Source: Myotis daubentonii (Eukaryota; Chordata; Mammalia; Chiroptera; Vespertilionidae). From it: a stretch of 64,000 nt of DNA. Made by a program: the position numbers and the translations under genes. Below are positions 12,729 through 23,992 of the stretch, one piece after another. The notes beneath the pieces were generated by a model. The model had not been told where the DNA came from and made no database searches. It saw nothing but the letters and a program-made list of their open reading frames with translations. Within the stretch, counting starts at the first letter, position 1; every line of letters starts with the position of its first letter. The stretch is from assembly GCF_963259705.1 (NCBI RefSeq), contig NC_081844.1:43651341-43715340 (forward strand). The letters are read 5' to 3'.

Positions 12729-13025
12729 CTAAAGGCCCAGTGCATGAATTCATACATGGGTGGGGTCCACCTGGCCCACCCCGATTGGGCCAGATAGGGG
12801 CCAGGCCAGCAGTGGGGAGGGGGTCCTGCGGGAGGTCAGCCAGCCCCGCCCCTGATGGGGGGGACAATTGGGTGCGGGGCTGGCCAGGGGAAGGGGCCAC
12901 AAGAAGTTGGCAGGCCGGCCTCGCCCCCGATTGGTCTGGTTGGCTGGCCACAGTGTGTGTCATAGCGACCGGTTGTTCCTGTTGTTCTGGTCATTCAGGT
13001 TGCTTGGCTTTTATATGTATATAGA
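12729..13025 (-). mobile_element. non-autonomous Helitron (HeliBat type)
   Basis: Read on the minus strand, the 3' end is the complement of CTAAAGGCCCAGTGCATGAA (CTAG has decayed to CTAA). The 5' end is the complement of TTTTATATGTATATAGA. The interior is GC-rich, about 300 bp, with no coding capacity. Confidence 0.75.
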
Positions 13026-13455
13026 TAAGAGACACTTTGTAAATTGCATCACTATTATTCTTTAAACCCAAATAGAAGCATATTGTCAGTAAGAACCTGG
13101 TAATTCTTAGAAAACTAATTCCTTAAGTTCAGGCTACTCTCACTCATAGAAAGCCAATGTAGCCACCTGTAATAAGTAACTTATGAGATACAAAATCCTC
13201 ACCTCCCAAGACAATGTACACATTTACTGGTACAATACAGCACTGTTAGAATACAGTGTTTACTATCTATCTGGCTTCATAGATCAGAGCTGAAAGTTGT
13301 TAAGGATGGTTCTTTATGTTTATGTTGCATAGTGCAGTATATAAAAAGAAAATTCCAATATGTTTAACTTCTATCAACTCTATGTATCACTAAAAGGCTA
13401 TAGTAAACGTACTTGTTCTCCTCTATACCTTTATTTAGCTGATATACCTTAGAAC

Positions 13456-14362
13456 GACTGAAAGAAAAGATTGTGAGCACTGTCATTCTCATATTCTAGT
13501 TGAACAAAACCCAAATCTAGGGAGTTAGTAATTAGAGCTGTGATTAGAACTCCAACTATGCTACACTTTTCAATGAACCAGTTCTTCCAAAGTGTATCTC
13601 CTTTAGCTCAGCATTTCTAATCTATGAACCAGTAATAGATATTTTGTAAAACAAACAACTTGGGGAGAATTGTAATGCTGTATTCATAGAGAGTCACAGT
13701 GCACATTAATATAATAGAAGGCTTGAAGTAAAGATGCATTGTATTTAAAAGGACAATTCCTATAGATTATCTACCCTTAAAATTTTTCTCAAAGGTCATA
13801 GTTTGAGAAATGTTATTCTAGTCCTTTTGCACAGAATAGATAGGAATATTGGTGTTTGAAATCAAAGGAGTCTATAATATAAGCTTTATGACAGTAGTCT
13901 TTTTTCCCCCCTGTGTTCCTAAAATAGTGCCTGGAACATAAGTAAGACTAAAAGCATCTGTGAGAGGAATAATTAGAATATATTTTCTTGATAAAGTCAA
14001 TTTTCCTTGTGACACAACATTTGGCAGGATCGAGAATAGGCAGTTCTTTGGTTTCCATTTTTTTTCACGGTTAACAGCTAATGGAACCTAACATTCTGAC
14101 TGTGCCAAAAAGGTAGGCTAAAATATTTGAAGCCGTATTTCTTGACATCATTCAACCTTTGCTTATTTGTTTTACCATTGCAGTTAAAAGGGCAAATAAA
14201 CATAGTGTACAGTTAGCAGGCTAGAATCAAAAGTCCACCAATCTTAATGCCCAAGGATATCTCTGATTCTCACAGTAGCCACTTAATAGTCTGTCACTGA
14301 AAATTTGCCCGAGCCCTCTTTCAAATATATTTATATTTCTTGCTGTATCATCATACACACAC
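13456..14362. other. intergenic, nothing recognised
   Basis: AT-rich single-copy sequence with no open frame of note. Confidence 0.35.
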
Positions 14363-15237
14363 ACTGAGTGGCCAGATTATTATGACCACCTGACGTTTGT
14401 AGCCAAATTAGCTGTACACTGTATCGTATGGGATATGGAAGCCGAAGGCCTATTCGAACACCTTTGCTGTCTGTAGTTACCAAGATAAAACATCTCCAAT
14501 TCGCACAGGAACACAAGGATTGGACATTTGAGCATTGGAAAAAAGTCATGAGGTCCAATGAATCATGTTTCCAGTTGCATCATGCAGATGGCAGAGTGAG
14601 AATTTGGCAGAAATAGCATGAAAGCATGCACCCCACATGCATGAGTACAACCCTTCAAGCTGGTTGGGGCAGTGTTATGGTTTGGAGCATGTTTTCCTGG
14701 CATGATTTGGGCCCTTTAATTCGTGTGGAACAACGTCTGAATAGCACAACATAACTAAGTATCATTGCTGATCAAGTTCATCCTGTCATGTTGATGGTGT
14801 ATCCCAATGGAGATGGCTTCTTCCAACAAGACAATGCGCCATGCCACGATGCTCGTATTGTGCAGGAGTGGTTTCAAGAACATGAGGGAGACTTTACCTA
14901 GCTTAGGTGGTCCCCACAATCACCAGGTCTCAATCCAATTGAGCATTTGTGGGATGAAGCTAAAAGAGCCATCAGGCAGCTGGTTCTACAACCATCAAAT
15001 CTCACAGAACTGGACAATGCTATTCATCAGGCATGGTGTCAGATTCCTCGCATCACCTTTCAACATCTCGTGGAGTCAATGCCAAGAAGAATCGCTGCAG
15101 TATTGAAGGCAAAAGGTGGGCCAAGGAAGCATGATGGGGTGTTCCAACAGGCCTTCGGCTTCCATATCCCTTACGATGCAGTGGACGGCTAATTTGCCTA
15201 CAAACGTCAGGTGGTCATAATAATCTGGCCACTCAGT
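14363..15237 (+). mobile_element. Tc1-type DNA transposon with long inverted repeats
   Basis: The ends read ACTGAGTGGCCAGATTATTA inward from both sides. The complementarity extends about 100 bp (14,363-14,465 with 15,135-15,237) with few mismatches. The 875-bp length is short for a Tc1 element (usually 1.3-1.6 kb), so an internal deletion removed the N-terminal DNA-binding half of the transposase. The flanking TA duplication is not clear. Confidence 0.85.
14465..15130 (+). pseudogene. Tc1-family DD34E transposase remnant
   Basis: Several frames read like the catalytic half of a Tc1 transposase. EHKDWTFEHWKKVMRSNESC is at 14,510-14,570, the QDNAPCH block with the second catalytic Asp near 14,828-14,850, and NPIEHLWD with the catalytic Glu near 14,935-14,957. 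The first catalytic position reads Asn (SNES) where the family has Asp. Stops occur near 14,616 and 14,900. The paired helix-turn-helix domain is absent. It is not functional as it stands. Confidence 0.8.
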
Positions 15238-16576
15238 TTTTCCATCCTCTACAAACGATTATTACTCTGGAGTCAGTTGTTTTTCTGTGCAAGCAACATC
15301 AGCAAATTGATTCTCCTAACAGATTCTCTATTTTTAGTTATTCTAACAATCTGAAAGAACCAAAGTGCTAAGGGCACATGTTTTAGTGGGTACTGGGCTA
15401 AAAATTTCCTTCTTTTTTTCCGACTTCAGTCTCACAGGATAACTCATTTAAATGAAATTTCTAAAATGAAAAGTAGAATAGAAAATGATATTGGCTAAGT
15501 TATGTAACTCCAAACAGTTAACAAGAGAAACTTTGCCCCCAAAATATGAAAATCACCTTCTTTATCATTTTAATACAATTTGTTAGTTCTATCTTTGAAT
15601 TGTCCTTATATTTTCTAGCATGTAACTTTTAAATTATTTTTTATTGAATTTATTGGGACAGCATGAAACTTTTTAATGACTTTTTTATTCTTAAGAAGAA
15701 TGACTTCTGGATATAAGTTTTTTGGGGGGAAATTACTAAAAAATTAAATTTATGTAATCTTCATTAACTCTAAGCCAAAAGCATGCTGAAGAATTTTACT
15801 CTTGATTTGTTCTCGAGTTTAGAAGACATGATAAAAACATTTCCCCTTCTCATTGAAAAATTAGGACAAATGGATAAGTTGCCTGCGCTATATTTTTGGT
15901 AAGTTATTGAAGCTTAATTTTTTTATGTGTTAGAATTTTTTTTATTTGTTTCATTCATATAAAGTGGGTAGAAGTAAAGAAACATTTACTATTTTGGTGT
16001 ATATAAAAATATAGCTGATTTTAATTGTAAAGCAATAATAATGTTTCTAGTTCAACCCTTATAAAATTATTTGTGCCTATTACCCTTTTAATTCCTTGAC
16101 TTCTGATTTCTTAATGTTTTTAAGCCTTGTTAATTTCTTATAGATAACCATCATTACTTGAATATGTGCATTTGAAACATTCCTTTAGCAATCAAATTTT
16201 GTATTCATACACATATGTAAAAGCTCATAAAATGCTTACAATTTATTGCTATGTTGATTTTACACTTATAGGTAGGAAAACTAAAGTACAGATCCATTCC
16301 TGAACACTATGTGCTATAACACCAAAAGCTGGAGTAGATTTTAAGCATCTAGCTTTGATAAGGAAAACTGAAGTAGAACGCATTAAGTAGGTAACACTTT
16401 GTACCCTGGATTAGCTCTGGTAATAACTTTGGCATGAGAGCAGAAAAAAATATTTCAGCCAAGATAACTTTTAATTATGGAAGCTTTGTATAAGATAAAT
16501 TCCCAGCACCTTAATCCAATGGTAATATTAAATTATATACATAGACAAACATATTTGCATGTAGATATTGTAAATA
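15238..16576. other. AT-rich intergenic, nothing recognised
   Basis: No coding frame and no recognisable repeat end in about 1.3 kb. Several short A and T runs. Confidence 0.35.
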
Positions 16577-17330
16577 TCCTATATAATAAAGAGGTAATAT
16601 GCAAATTGACCATCATGCCCTCTCACAAGATGGCCGCCCCCATGTGGCCACAAAATGGCTGTCAGGGGAGGGCAGTTGTGGGTGATCAGGCCTGCAGGGG
16701 AGGGAGTTGGGAGCAACCAGGCCTGCAGGGGAGGGCAGTTGGGAGCAACCAGGTCTGTAGGGGAGGGCAGTTGGGGGCAACTAGTCCTGCAGGAGAGAGC
16801 AGTTGGGGGCGATTGGGACAGCAGGGGAGAGCAATTGGGGGTGACCAGGCCTGCAGGGGAGGGAAGTTGGGGGCAACTAGTCCTGCAGGAGAGAGCAGTT
16901 GGGGGCGATTGGGACAGCAGGGGAGAGCAATTGGGGGTGACCAGGCCTGCAGGGGAGGGGAGTTGGGAGTGACCAGGCCTGCAGGGGATGGCATTTGGGG
17001 ACAACCGGGCCAGCAGGGGAGGGCAGTTGGGGGTGGTCGGACTTGCAGGGGAGCAGTTAGGCATCAATCAGGCTGGCAGGGGAGTGGTTAGGGGGTGATC
17101 AGGCTGGCAGGCATGCGAGCGGTTGGGAACCAGCAGTCCCAGATTGTGAGAGGGATGTCCGACTGCTGGTTTAGGCCCGATACCAGCAGTCGGACATCTC
17201 CCACAGGGATCAGGCCTAAACCAGCAGTTGAACATCCCCCAAGGGATCCCAGATTGGAGAGGGTGCAGGCTGGGCTGAGGGACACAATCCCATCTCCCCA
17301 GTGCACAAATTTTATGCACTGGGCCTCTAG
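16577..17330 (+). mobile_element. non-autonomous Helitron with internal minisatellite
   Basis: It starts TCCTATATAATAAAGAGGTA with ATATGCAAATT, and ends with the GTGCACAAATTTTATGCAC hairpin and GGGCCTCTAG. Most of the interior is a tandem array. The long open frames on both strands are a by-product of the repeat period and GC content and show no protein family. Confidence 0.9.
16660..17110. repeat. 32-bp-period minisatellite inside a Helitron
   Basis: The unit is approximately GGGGAGGGCAGTTGGGGGC plus GACCAGGCCTGCA. A higher-order repeat is visible: 16,771-16,866 and 16,867-16,962 are almost identical 96-bp blocks, equal to three units. Confidence 0.85.
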
Positions 17331-17881
17331 TGTTCAATAATAGCACTAAAGCCAAAGATGTATTGTTACACATTCAAATGTCCATCCATGTTGCTGGGAG
17401 GGAAGTAAAACCAAATGATGATAGACATAAAATGATAGTATGACAGTGAATACAAATTTTGGGAAGTGTAAGACAATTTCTCCTTCTTCTTTTGTGATCC
17501 GGACAAAGTAAATAAATGAGGTATTCTGCCAATATGTGACACTATTTACCTCCATCACTTTCTAATCACTTTCTAGTGTGGCTTTCAGTTTTAGTTAGAA
17601 ACAGATGTACTTCTATAGCTCTGGCATAGCTGAAAGTATAACTTTGAGACAAGAATCTAAATAGGAACCGGATTCACTATTCATAATCTCATACAAATTT
17701 CTAATTTTTAAGTAAAATTGCTAAATATTTCAAATATCTGGTAATGAGATCTGGGAAAGTTACAATGGAACTTTGTTTTCTTTAAAATATACCACAGAAA
17801 CCCTAGGTCTTTCTTACTGGTTCACTGTAGCTCAGCAGCACTAGAACATTGAGCTCTGTGTGTGAGACAGTTGGTCTAGGG

Positions 17882-18263
17882 CAGTGGTCGGCAAACCATG
17901 GCTCGCAAGCCAGATGCGGCTCTTTGGCCCCTTGAGTGTGGCTCTTCCACAAAATACCACATGCGGGCTCACACGTACAGTGCGATTGAAACTTTGTGGC
18001 CCATGCTCAGAAGTCGGTTTTTGCCCTGGGCTAATCTATTTTGAAGAAGTGGCATTAGAAGAAGTAGGGGTACGTTCGCTGAGATTGACCCCTCAGATTG
18101 AGGATGTTTTTAGCAAAGGCCAGCTTAGGAGTACCCTAATTAAGTTAATAACAGTGTACCTACCTATATAGTTTAAGTTTAAAAAATTTGGCTCTCAAAA
18201 GAAATTTCAATCGTTGTACTGTTGATATTTGACTCTGTTGACTAATGAGTTTGCCGGCCACTG
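17882..18263. mobile_element. hAT-like element, CAGTGGTCGGCAAAC family
   Basis: Left end CAGTGGTCGGCAAACC and right end GTTTGCCGGCCACTG are inverted repeats. The flanks GTCTAGGG and GTCTAGAG match at 7 of 8 bases, fitting an 8-bp hAT target duplication. This is the longest of four copies in the window and is not palindromic inside, so it may preserve the ancestral interior. Confidence 0.75.
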
Positions 18264-18375
18264 GTCTAGAGTCAAGTTGGGTCAGCCAGAACTTCCATAA
18301 TCTGGACTCTGGAAGAAATACACACTGCTGGCATGGTGCACGTTTAGTGTCTAGCGCCCATGTAAAGCATTTTGT

Positions 18376-18517
18376 AGTAGTTTGCTGTTATTATTTTTGC
18401 CTTGCTTACATAACAAATTTTCTTCCTATGTATATTAGACTGTGACTCTCCTTTCTTTTTTAAATTGAGATATAATTAACATATGACTATCCTAGTCTTT
18501 ATTTCTCCAATGTGCTG
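18376..18517 (+). repeat. local direct duplication, copy 1
   Basis: About 140 bp including TAGTTTGCTGTTATTATTTT, TGTATATTAGACTGT and TTGAGATATAATTAACATAT, repeated at 19,683-19,822 with a few differences. Confidence 0.85.
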
Positions 18518-18604
18518 AACATTACTTCAAATAAAGCACTTTTGATGTTTCTCTTGAAATTATCAGGTTTTCTTTGATTACAAAATCTGCATTATTAACT
18601 GGTA

Positions 18605-18775
18605 CACCTGGTAAGTCCCAGCTCTGTCCTACTTTAGCTATGTGATGTCTGGGAAATTACTTAATGTCTTTGAGCATCATCTGAAAAATGCAGATAGTAA
18701 TAACTAATTCATTAGGTTGTGATGTGAATTAAGTGAAATAATTTCTGTAAAACACTTAACTCAGTACTAGAAAAT
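18605..18775 (+). mobile_element. MIR SINE
   Basis: AAGTCCCAGCTCTGTCC, then TAGCTATGTGATGTCTGGGA and a later GTGATGTGAATTAAGTGAAA block follow the MIR layout. Confidence 0.6.
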
Positions 18776-18864
18776 ATGATTGGTTCAGGCCCCAACTACT
18801 AGACTTTCTTTTACATTGAACTTGGGCACAGATAATCAGAGGGATTGAAAAAGGGAAATTATTT

Positions 18865-19295
18865 CTAGACTGGATGCCCAGTGCACGAATTCATAAACCA
18901 GTTGGGTCCCTCTGCCTGGCCTGCAGGATCGGGCTGAAACCAGCTCTCCAACATCCCCCGAGGGGTCCTGGATTGCGAGAGGGAGGGCACAGGCCAGGCC
19001 GAGGGACCCCACTGGTGCACGATCTGGGCCAGGGAGGGATGCAGTTGGTTGGTCAGCTGAGGAGGGACTGTAGGAGGGCTCCAAGGTGTGTCTGGCATAT
19101 CTCACTCAGTCCCAATCAGCAGACCCCAGCAGCAAGCTAACCTACCAGTCGGAGCATCTGCCCGCTGGTGGTCAGTGCACATCACAGTGAGCAGTTGAGC
19201 AGCCTTAGCATATCATTAGCATATTACTCCTTGATAGATTAAATGACTGACCGGAGAACCGGACATTTAGCATATTAGGCTTTTATTATATAGGA
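18865..19295 (-). mobile_element. non-autonomous Helitron (HeliBat type)
   Basis: The 3' end, on the left, has CTAG and then GCCCAGTGCACGAATTC. The 5' end, on the right, reads TTAGGCTTTTATTATATAGG. The body is GC-rich. Confidence 0.8.
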
Positions 19296-19464
19296 TGACC
19301 TAAGTTGGTTTGTTTGTTGCTTTAAATCAGTAGGATAAAAACATTTTATGCCATCATGTAAGATATAATTTGCAATCAGCAATACATTAACTTGTATTGC
19401 TATGAACAGGGGGGCAAATTTAGCAAAGTGATGAAAAAACAAACAAACAAACAAATAAACATGG

Positions 19465-19700
19465 GCTCTGGAGGGAGTTACCTGGGTTCTAATCCCAAAC
19501 CAATCATTCACTAGGCTGTGTGACCCTGGATAAGTTTTTAAAACTTCCTCTGGAATCTACTTCCTCATCTGCAAAACAGAGATAATAATAGTACTTTCCT
19601 CATAAGGTCAGAGTGGAGATTAAATAAGTTAATACAGTTCAGTGACATAGAACAGTGCCTGGAACTTGGTAAGCGTTCTGTAATAGTTTGCTGTTATTAT
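19465..19700 (+). mobile_element. MIR SINE, near full length
   Basis: CCTGGGTTCTAATCCCA, then CTGTGTGACCCTGGATAAGT, CCTCATCTGCAAAACAGAGA and CAGTGCCTGGAACTTGGTAA occur in the standard MIR order. Confidence 0.75.
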
Positions 19701-19822
19701 TTTTTACCTTGCCTATATTCCAAATTTTCTTACCATGTATATTAGACTGTAACTATCCTCTCTTTTTTAAATTGAGATATAATTAACATATGACTTTACT
19801 AGTCTTTATTTCTCCAATGTGC
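19683..19822 (+). repeat. local direct duplication, copy 2
   Basis: Partner of 18,376-18,517. Here the left part continues out of the MIR tail, so this copy is likely the source and copy 1 a duplicate. Confidence 0.8.
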
Positions 19823-19907
19823 TTATTTAATCTTAATTAACTAAACAACATTCTTTTTCAAAGCCTGATTTCTGAACATGGTAGTAAATCCATGTCCTTA
19901 CAAATAA

Positions 19908-20469
19908 TCTATAATAATAAAAGTGTAATATGCTAATTAGACCGAACAGCCGAATGACCTTCCAGAAGTCACTCTAGACGTCCTTCTGGATGAAGCCGCG
20001 GCAGCAGGGGCCAAGGCAGAGGCGGTTAGGGGTGATCAGGCAGGCAGGCGAGCAGTAAGGGGTAATCAGGCAGGTAGGCCAGTGGTTAGGGGCGATCAGG
20101 CAGGCAGGTGAGTGGTTAGGGGCAATGAAGCCAGCAGGGGAGGGCAGTTAGGGGCAATCAGGCCAGCAGGGGAGGGCAGTTAGGGGGCGATCAGGCCGGC
20201 AGGGGAGCAGTTAGGGCTATCAGGCTGACAGACAGAGGTGGTTAGGGGCGATCAGGGAAGGAGGCAGGCGAGCGGTTAGGAGCCAGCAGTCCCAGATTGT
20301 GAGAGGCATGTCCAACTGCCAGTTTAGGCCCAATCCCACAGGGATCGCTGCGGGATCAGGCATAAACTGGCAGTTGGACATCCCCTGAAGAGTCCCGGAT
20401 TGTGAGAGGGTACAGGCTGCGTTGAGGGACCCTCCTCCCTTGCACAAATTTTGTGCACCTGGCCTCTAG
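19908..20469 (+). mobile_element. non-autonomous Helitron (HeliBat type)
   Basis: It starts TCTATAATAATAAAAGTGTA and ends with a GCACAAATTTTGTGCA hairpin and CTGGCCTCTAG. The interior carries degenerate GGGGCGATCAGGC(A/C)GGCAGG-type units, related to the array in the Helitron at 16,577. Confidence 0.9.
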
Positions 20470-20999
20470 TGTTGTATAAAAATTCCTTGGTAGACCCATC
20501 ATATAATAAGTGCAGTATAACTTAAAGCAACATGATATATTATACAGTAATGTTTTAATTTAACTGGAAGCCAGAGATCATATGTAGTTTTCTGTAGTAA
20601 GCTTTGATGTTTTGAAACACAAATATATAAATTTTATGAGTTAATAGAACTTCAAACTAGTGTCTCAATTGTATTTTTACATCTAGTGAGTTATATCTTT
20701 AAAAAATCTTTTGCAAGTATAATCCACAATTTCTAATCTTTACAAAAGTTTGCTCCTTTTGTGATTCTTAACACCAATCTAGTATGCTTTCAATTCATTT
20801 TATGTGTTATCTAATTTGGAAAGACTATAATATTCCTATAACCTTTCTTTTCGGAATGAAAGAAAAATTGAGGCATCTTCTAAATTATATTGTAACTTCA
20901 GGCAAACTGATGTTATATTTTTAGCTTTAAAAAAAGTCCTCCCAGTGCTGCACTGTTTTGTTATTATTTTAAGATACACATTACACTCTTTTTGTTTTA
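20470..20999. other. AT-rich intergenic, nothing recognised
   Basis: No coding or repeat signature seen. Confidence 0.35.
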
Positions 21000-21313
21000 A
21001 GTATTCGTACACAAGGAGGGGGTCCCTCAGCCCGGACTGCACCCTCTCACAGTCTGGGACCACTGTCTCCTAACTGCTGACCTGCCTGCCTGCCTGATCA
21101 CTCCTAACTGCTCGCCTGCCTGCCTGATTGCCCCTAACCATTCTGCCTGCCTGCCTGATCACCCCTAACTGCTCGCCTGCCTGCCTGATTGCCCCTAACC
21201 GCCTCTGCTTAGGCCTCCGCTGCCGCGCTTCATCCAGAAGGACATCCAAAATAATGCCCGGGAGGTCACTAGGCTGTCCTATCTACTTAGCATATTATGC
21301 TTTTATTATTACA
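21000..21313 (-). mobile_element. Helitron, truncated at both ends
   Basis: Minus-strand HeliBat body with repeated CTGCCTGCCTGATCACCCCT-type units. The 5' end, on the right (TAGCATATTATGCTTTTATTA), is cut by a Ves SINE. The 3' hairpin has decayed. Confidence 0.75.
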
Positions 21314-21500
21314 GATATATTGATTCCAGAGAGGAAGGGAGAGGAAGAGGGAGAGAGAGATAAAAGCATCAATGATGAGAGAGAATCATTGATTGGCTGC
21401 CCCCTGCATGTCCCCTGGGCAGGTGCCCTCATTGGGAATCAAACCATGACCTCCTGCTTCATAGGTAAATGCTCAACCACTGAGCCATGCAGGCTGGGCT
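21314..21500 (-). mobile_element. Ves SINE
   Basis: Reverse-oriented, inserted in the last bases of the preceding Helitron. Its head complement CACTGAGCCATGCAGGCTGG lies on the right. Confidence 0.8.
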
Positions 21501-22392
21501 TTCCTTCTGCTTTTTTATGGACCTTGGTGCTTCCTCTGAGTGGCCCTCCCCAGGGAACTGTGAATAACAACTGTCAAACTCTTTCTGGCCACTCTCTCTT
21601 GATCTGCACTTGTCTTCATCATACCTCGCCCAGGTGTGGTGGAAGCAGTTTACCATGCACTTCCACATTTATCAATAGAGCCCATTTCCAGGAGCATCTG
21701 AGGTTGAAACATGGTATCAGTGGTCTTTCACTGGGTCCCTGTCCAGCTCCCAAATAATTATTTCTTCTTCTTATAAAAAGTTCTGCTCTTTTGAAGCTCT
21801 TGACATTCGAGTTGACCATCCCCTATCCTACCTCTTCAATCAATACTTTGGATCCAGTTGGACTCTTGGTTCTCTTCTTTACCCCAAGTCCTGCCATTAT
21901 CCTGGGTGACCATAGCACACATTTGTTTATTTATTTCACACTGTGGCATATTGCTTCATATTCATTATTTGACTTATGTCTATGTACCTTAACCTCTATT
22001 CATCTCCAACACCCTGGTTCTATAGCTACACTTGGATGTTCTGCACTCACAAAATCCTAAATTAAAATGTGAATCAATTATGCATTGTTAGATAGCAAAT
22101 CACTCCAGAACTTAAAGGCTTAAAGCAATACATGCACACATAGTATGTTTTCATTCAGACCATTAAAAATGATCATCACTGATTTTAAAGCCCTGAAACA
22201 AAGTGTCCCCCACTCCAGGTCAGCTCTTGTCTGTGAATTTTCAAATCTTTATATCCATTTATCAGTGGTTTAACTTCTCCACACTTTAAATTTTCATGCT
22301 TTAAAATGTTCATATCCTTTGATCTAGCCTCACCTACTCTTCTTTGAGGACATATATGATATCATGTTCATCCCAACATTATTTATAACTAG

Positions 22393-22847
22393 AGGCCTGG
22401 TGCACAAAAATTTGTGCACTCAGGAGGGCCCCTCAGCCCAGCCTGTACCCTCTCAAAGTCTGGGACCCCTCAGGGATGACCACCTGATGGCTTAGGTCCG
22501 CTCCCCGGGGGTTTGGGCCTAAGCTGGCAATCAGACATCCCTCTGGCAGCCCGGCAGCCCTTGGGGGATGTCCACTTACCAGCAGGGAGCAGGCCTAGTT
22601 GCATTCGGATATCCTTAGCACTGCTGAGGAGGCGAGAGAGGCTCCCACCATCACCGCTGTACTGTCAGCTGTCAGCTTCGCTTGTGGCTGAGCAGACCTC
22701 CCCCTGTGGGAGCACACTGACCACCAGAGGGAAGCTCCTACATTGAGTGTCTGCCCTCTGGTCGTCAGTGTGTGTCATAGTGACCAGTCATTCCCAGTCA
22801 CTCTGCTGTTAGGGTCAATTTGCATATTACCCCTTTATTATATAGGA
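22393..22847 (-). mobile_element. non-autonomous Helitron (HeliBat type)
   Basis: It starts CTAGAGGCCTGGTGCAC with a hairpin (GTGCACAAAAATTTGTGCAC). The right end is TTTGCATATTACCCCTTTATTATATAGGA. It abuts the next Helitron with one base between. Confidence 0.9.
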
Positions 22848-23435
22848 TAGAGGCCTGGTGTATGGGTGGTGGCTAGCTGGTTTGCCCTGAAGGGTGTCCC
22901 AGATCAGGGTGAGGGTCCCACTGGGGTGCCTGGCCAGCCTAGGTGAGGGGCTGAGGACTGTTTTCAGGCTGGCCACACCCCCTTCAGGGAGGGGGGTCCT
23001 GCTGGGGTGCCTGGCCAGCGTGGGTGAGGAGCTGATGGCTGTTTGCAGGCTGGCCAGCCCCTTCATGGTGGGGGTCCCCGCTGGGGTGCCTGGCCAGCCT
23101 GGGTGAGGGCCTGATGGCTGTTTTCAGGCTGGCCACGGCCCCTAGCCACCCAGGCTCCCAGTGGAGGCTGGCTGGAAGCAGGTATCTGGGGTTTATTTAT
23201 CTTAATTGAAACTTTGTTGCCTTTTGTGGAGGCCTCAGCTGACCAGGGCAGGCGGGAAGCTTGGCTTCCTCCATCACTGGGGCAACCAAGCCTCCAGCTT
23301 GCTCCAGCTCCTTGGCTGCCGGCCACCATCTTGGTTGGATTAATGTGCATATAGTTGCTCTCATTGGCTGGTGGGCATGACTTGGGCATAGCAAAGGTAT
23401 GGTCAATTAGCATCTTTGTCCTTTATTAGTGTAGA
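22848..23435 (-). mobile_element. Helitron with internal 75-80-bp repeats
   Basis: TAGAGGCCTGGTG on the left and CCTTTATTAGTGTAGA on the right mark the ends. The 3' hairpin is missing. Between about 22,910 and 23,140 a unit containing GGGGTGCCTGGCCAGC and CAGGCTGGCCA recurs three times. Confidence 0.75.
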
Positions 23436-23781
23436 TAGCAAAAATCTTATAATAACCTAAATCTCCAATGGTTAAGCGAACTCATGGAATTTTAAAGTGA
23501 TCATAGAAAGTGATGTTTATAAAATGTTCATAATAGCATAGAAAAACTCACTATAAAATGATAATGGAAAGAAGAAGAAACCATTTGTATTTATAATATG
23601 AATGAATTATAAAAAATGTAAGCATCCTTTTTATGGCAGAAGATTTTAAAGTTTTAAATTGAGTTAATATAAAGTGAAATAAAGGCTTGACTGAATGAGA
23701 CAGTTTATTTTTTTAAAATATTTGGTCACTAGAGGAGAAAGGCCAATATACCACAATAATTAGATATCTAAAAATGGCTTT

Positions 23782-23992
23782 GAGCCCGGCTGGTGTGACT
23801 CAGTGGTTGAACCTCGACCTATTAACCAGGAGGTCAAGGTTCCATTCCTGGTTAGGACACATGCCCGGGTTGTGGGCTCAATCCCCAATGTGGGGCATGC
23901 AGGAGGCAGCCCATCAATGATTCTCTCTCATCATTGATGTTTCTATCTCTCTCTCCCTCTTCCTTCCTCTCTGAAATCAATTTTAAAAAAGT
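23782..23992 (+). mobile_element. Ves SINE
   Basis: CCCGGCTGGTGTGACTCAG head, body with ATCAATGATTCTCTCTCATC, and CTCTGAAATCAATTTTAAAA tail. Full length. Confidence 0.9.

Larger units (their letters stand above)
12465..13455. repeat. long inverted duplication, about 85-bp arms
   Basis: The left arm at about 12,465-12,553 and the right arm at about 13,371-13,453 are near-identical reverse complements. Both contain the GGAGAACAAGT and CTATAGCCTTTTAGTGATAC blocks. The spacer of about 0.8 kb holds a MIR-like fragment and a Helitron that inserted later. Confidence 0.85.

Noticed and set aside
16477..17091. 204-codon + strand frame and 162-codon - strand frame
   Set aside because: They are products of a 32-bp GC-rich tandem array inside a Helitron, open on both strands, with no protein family features.
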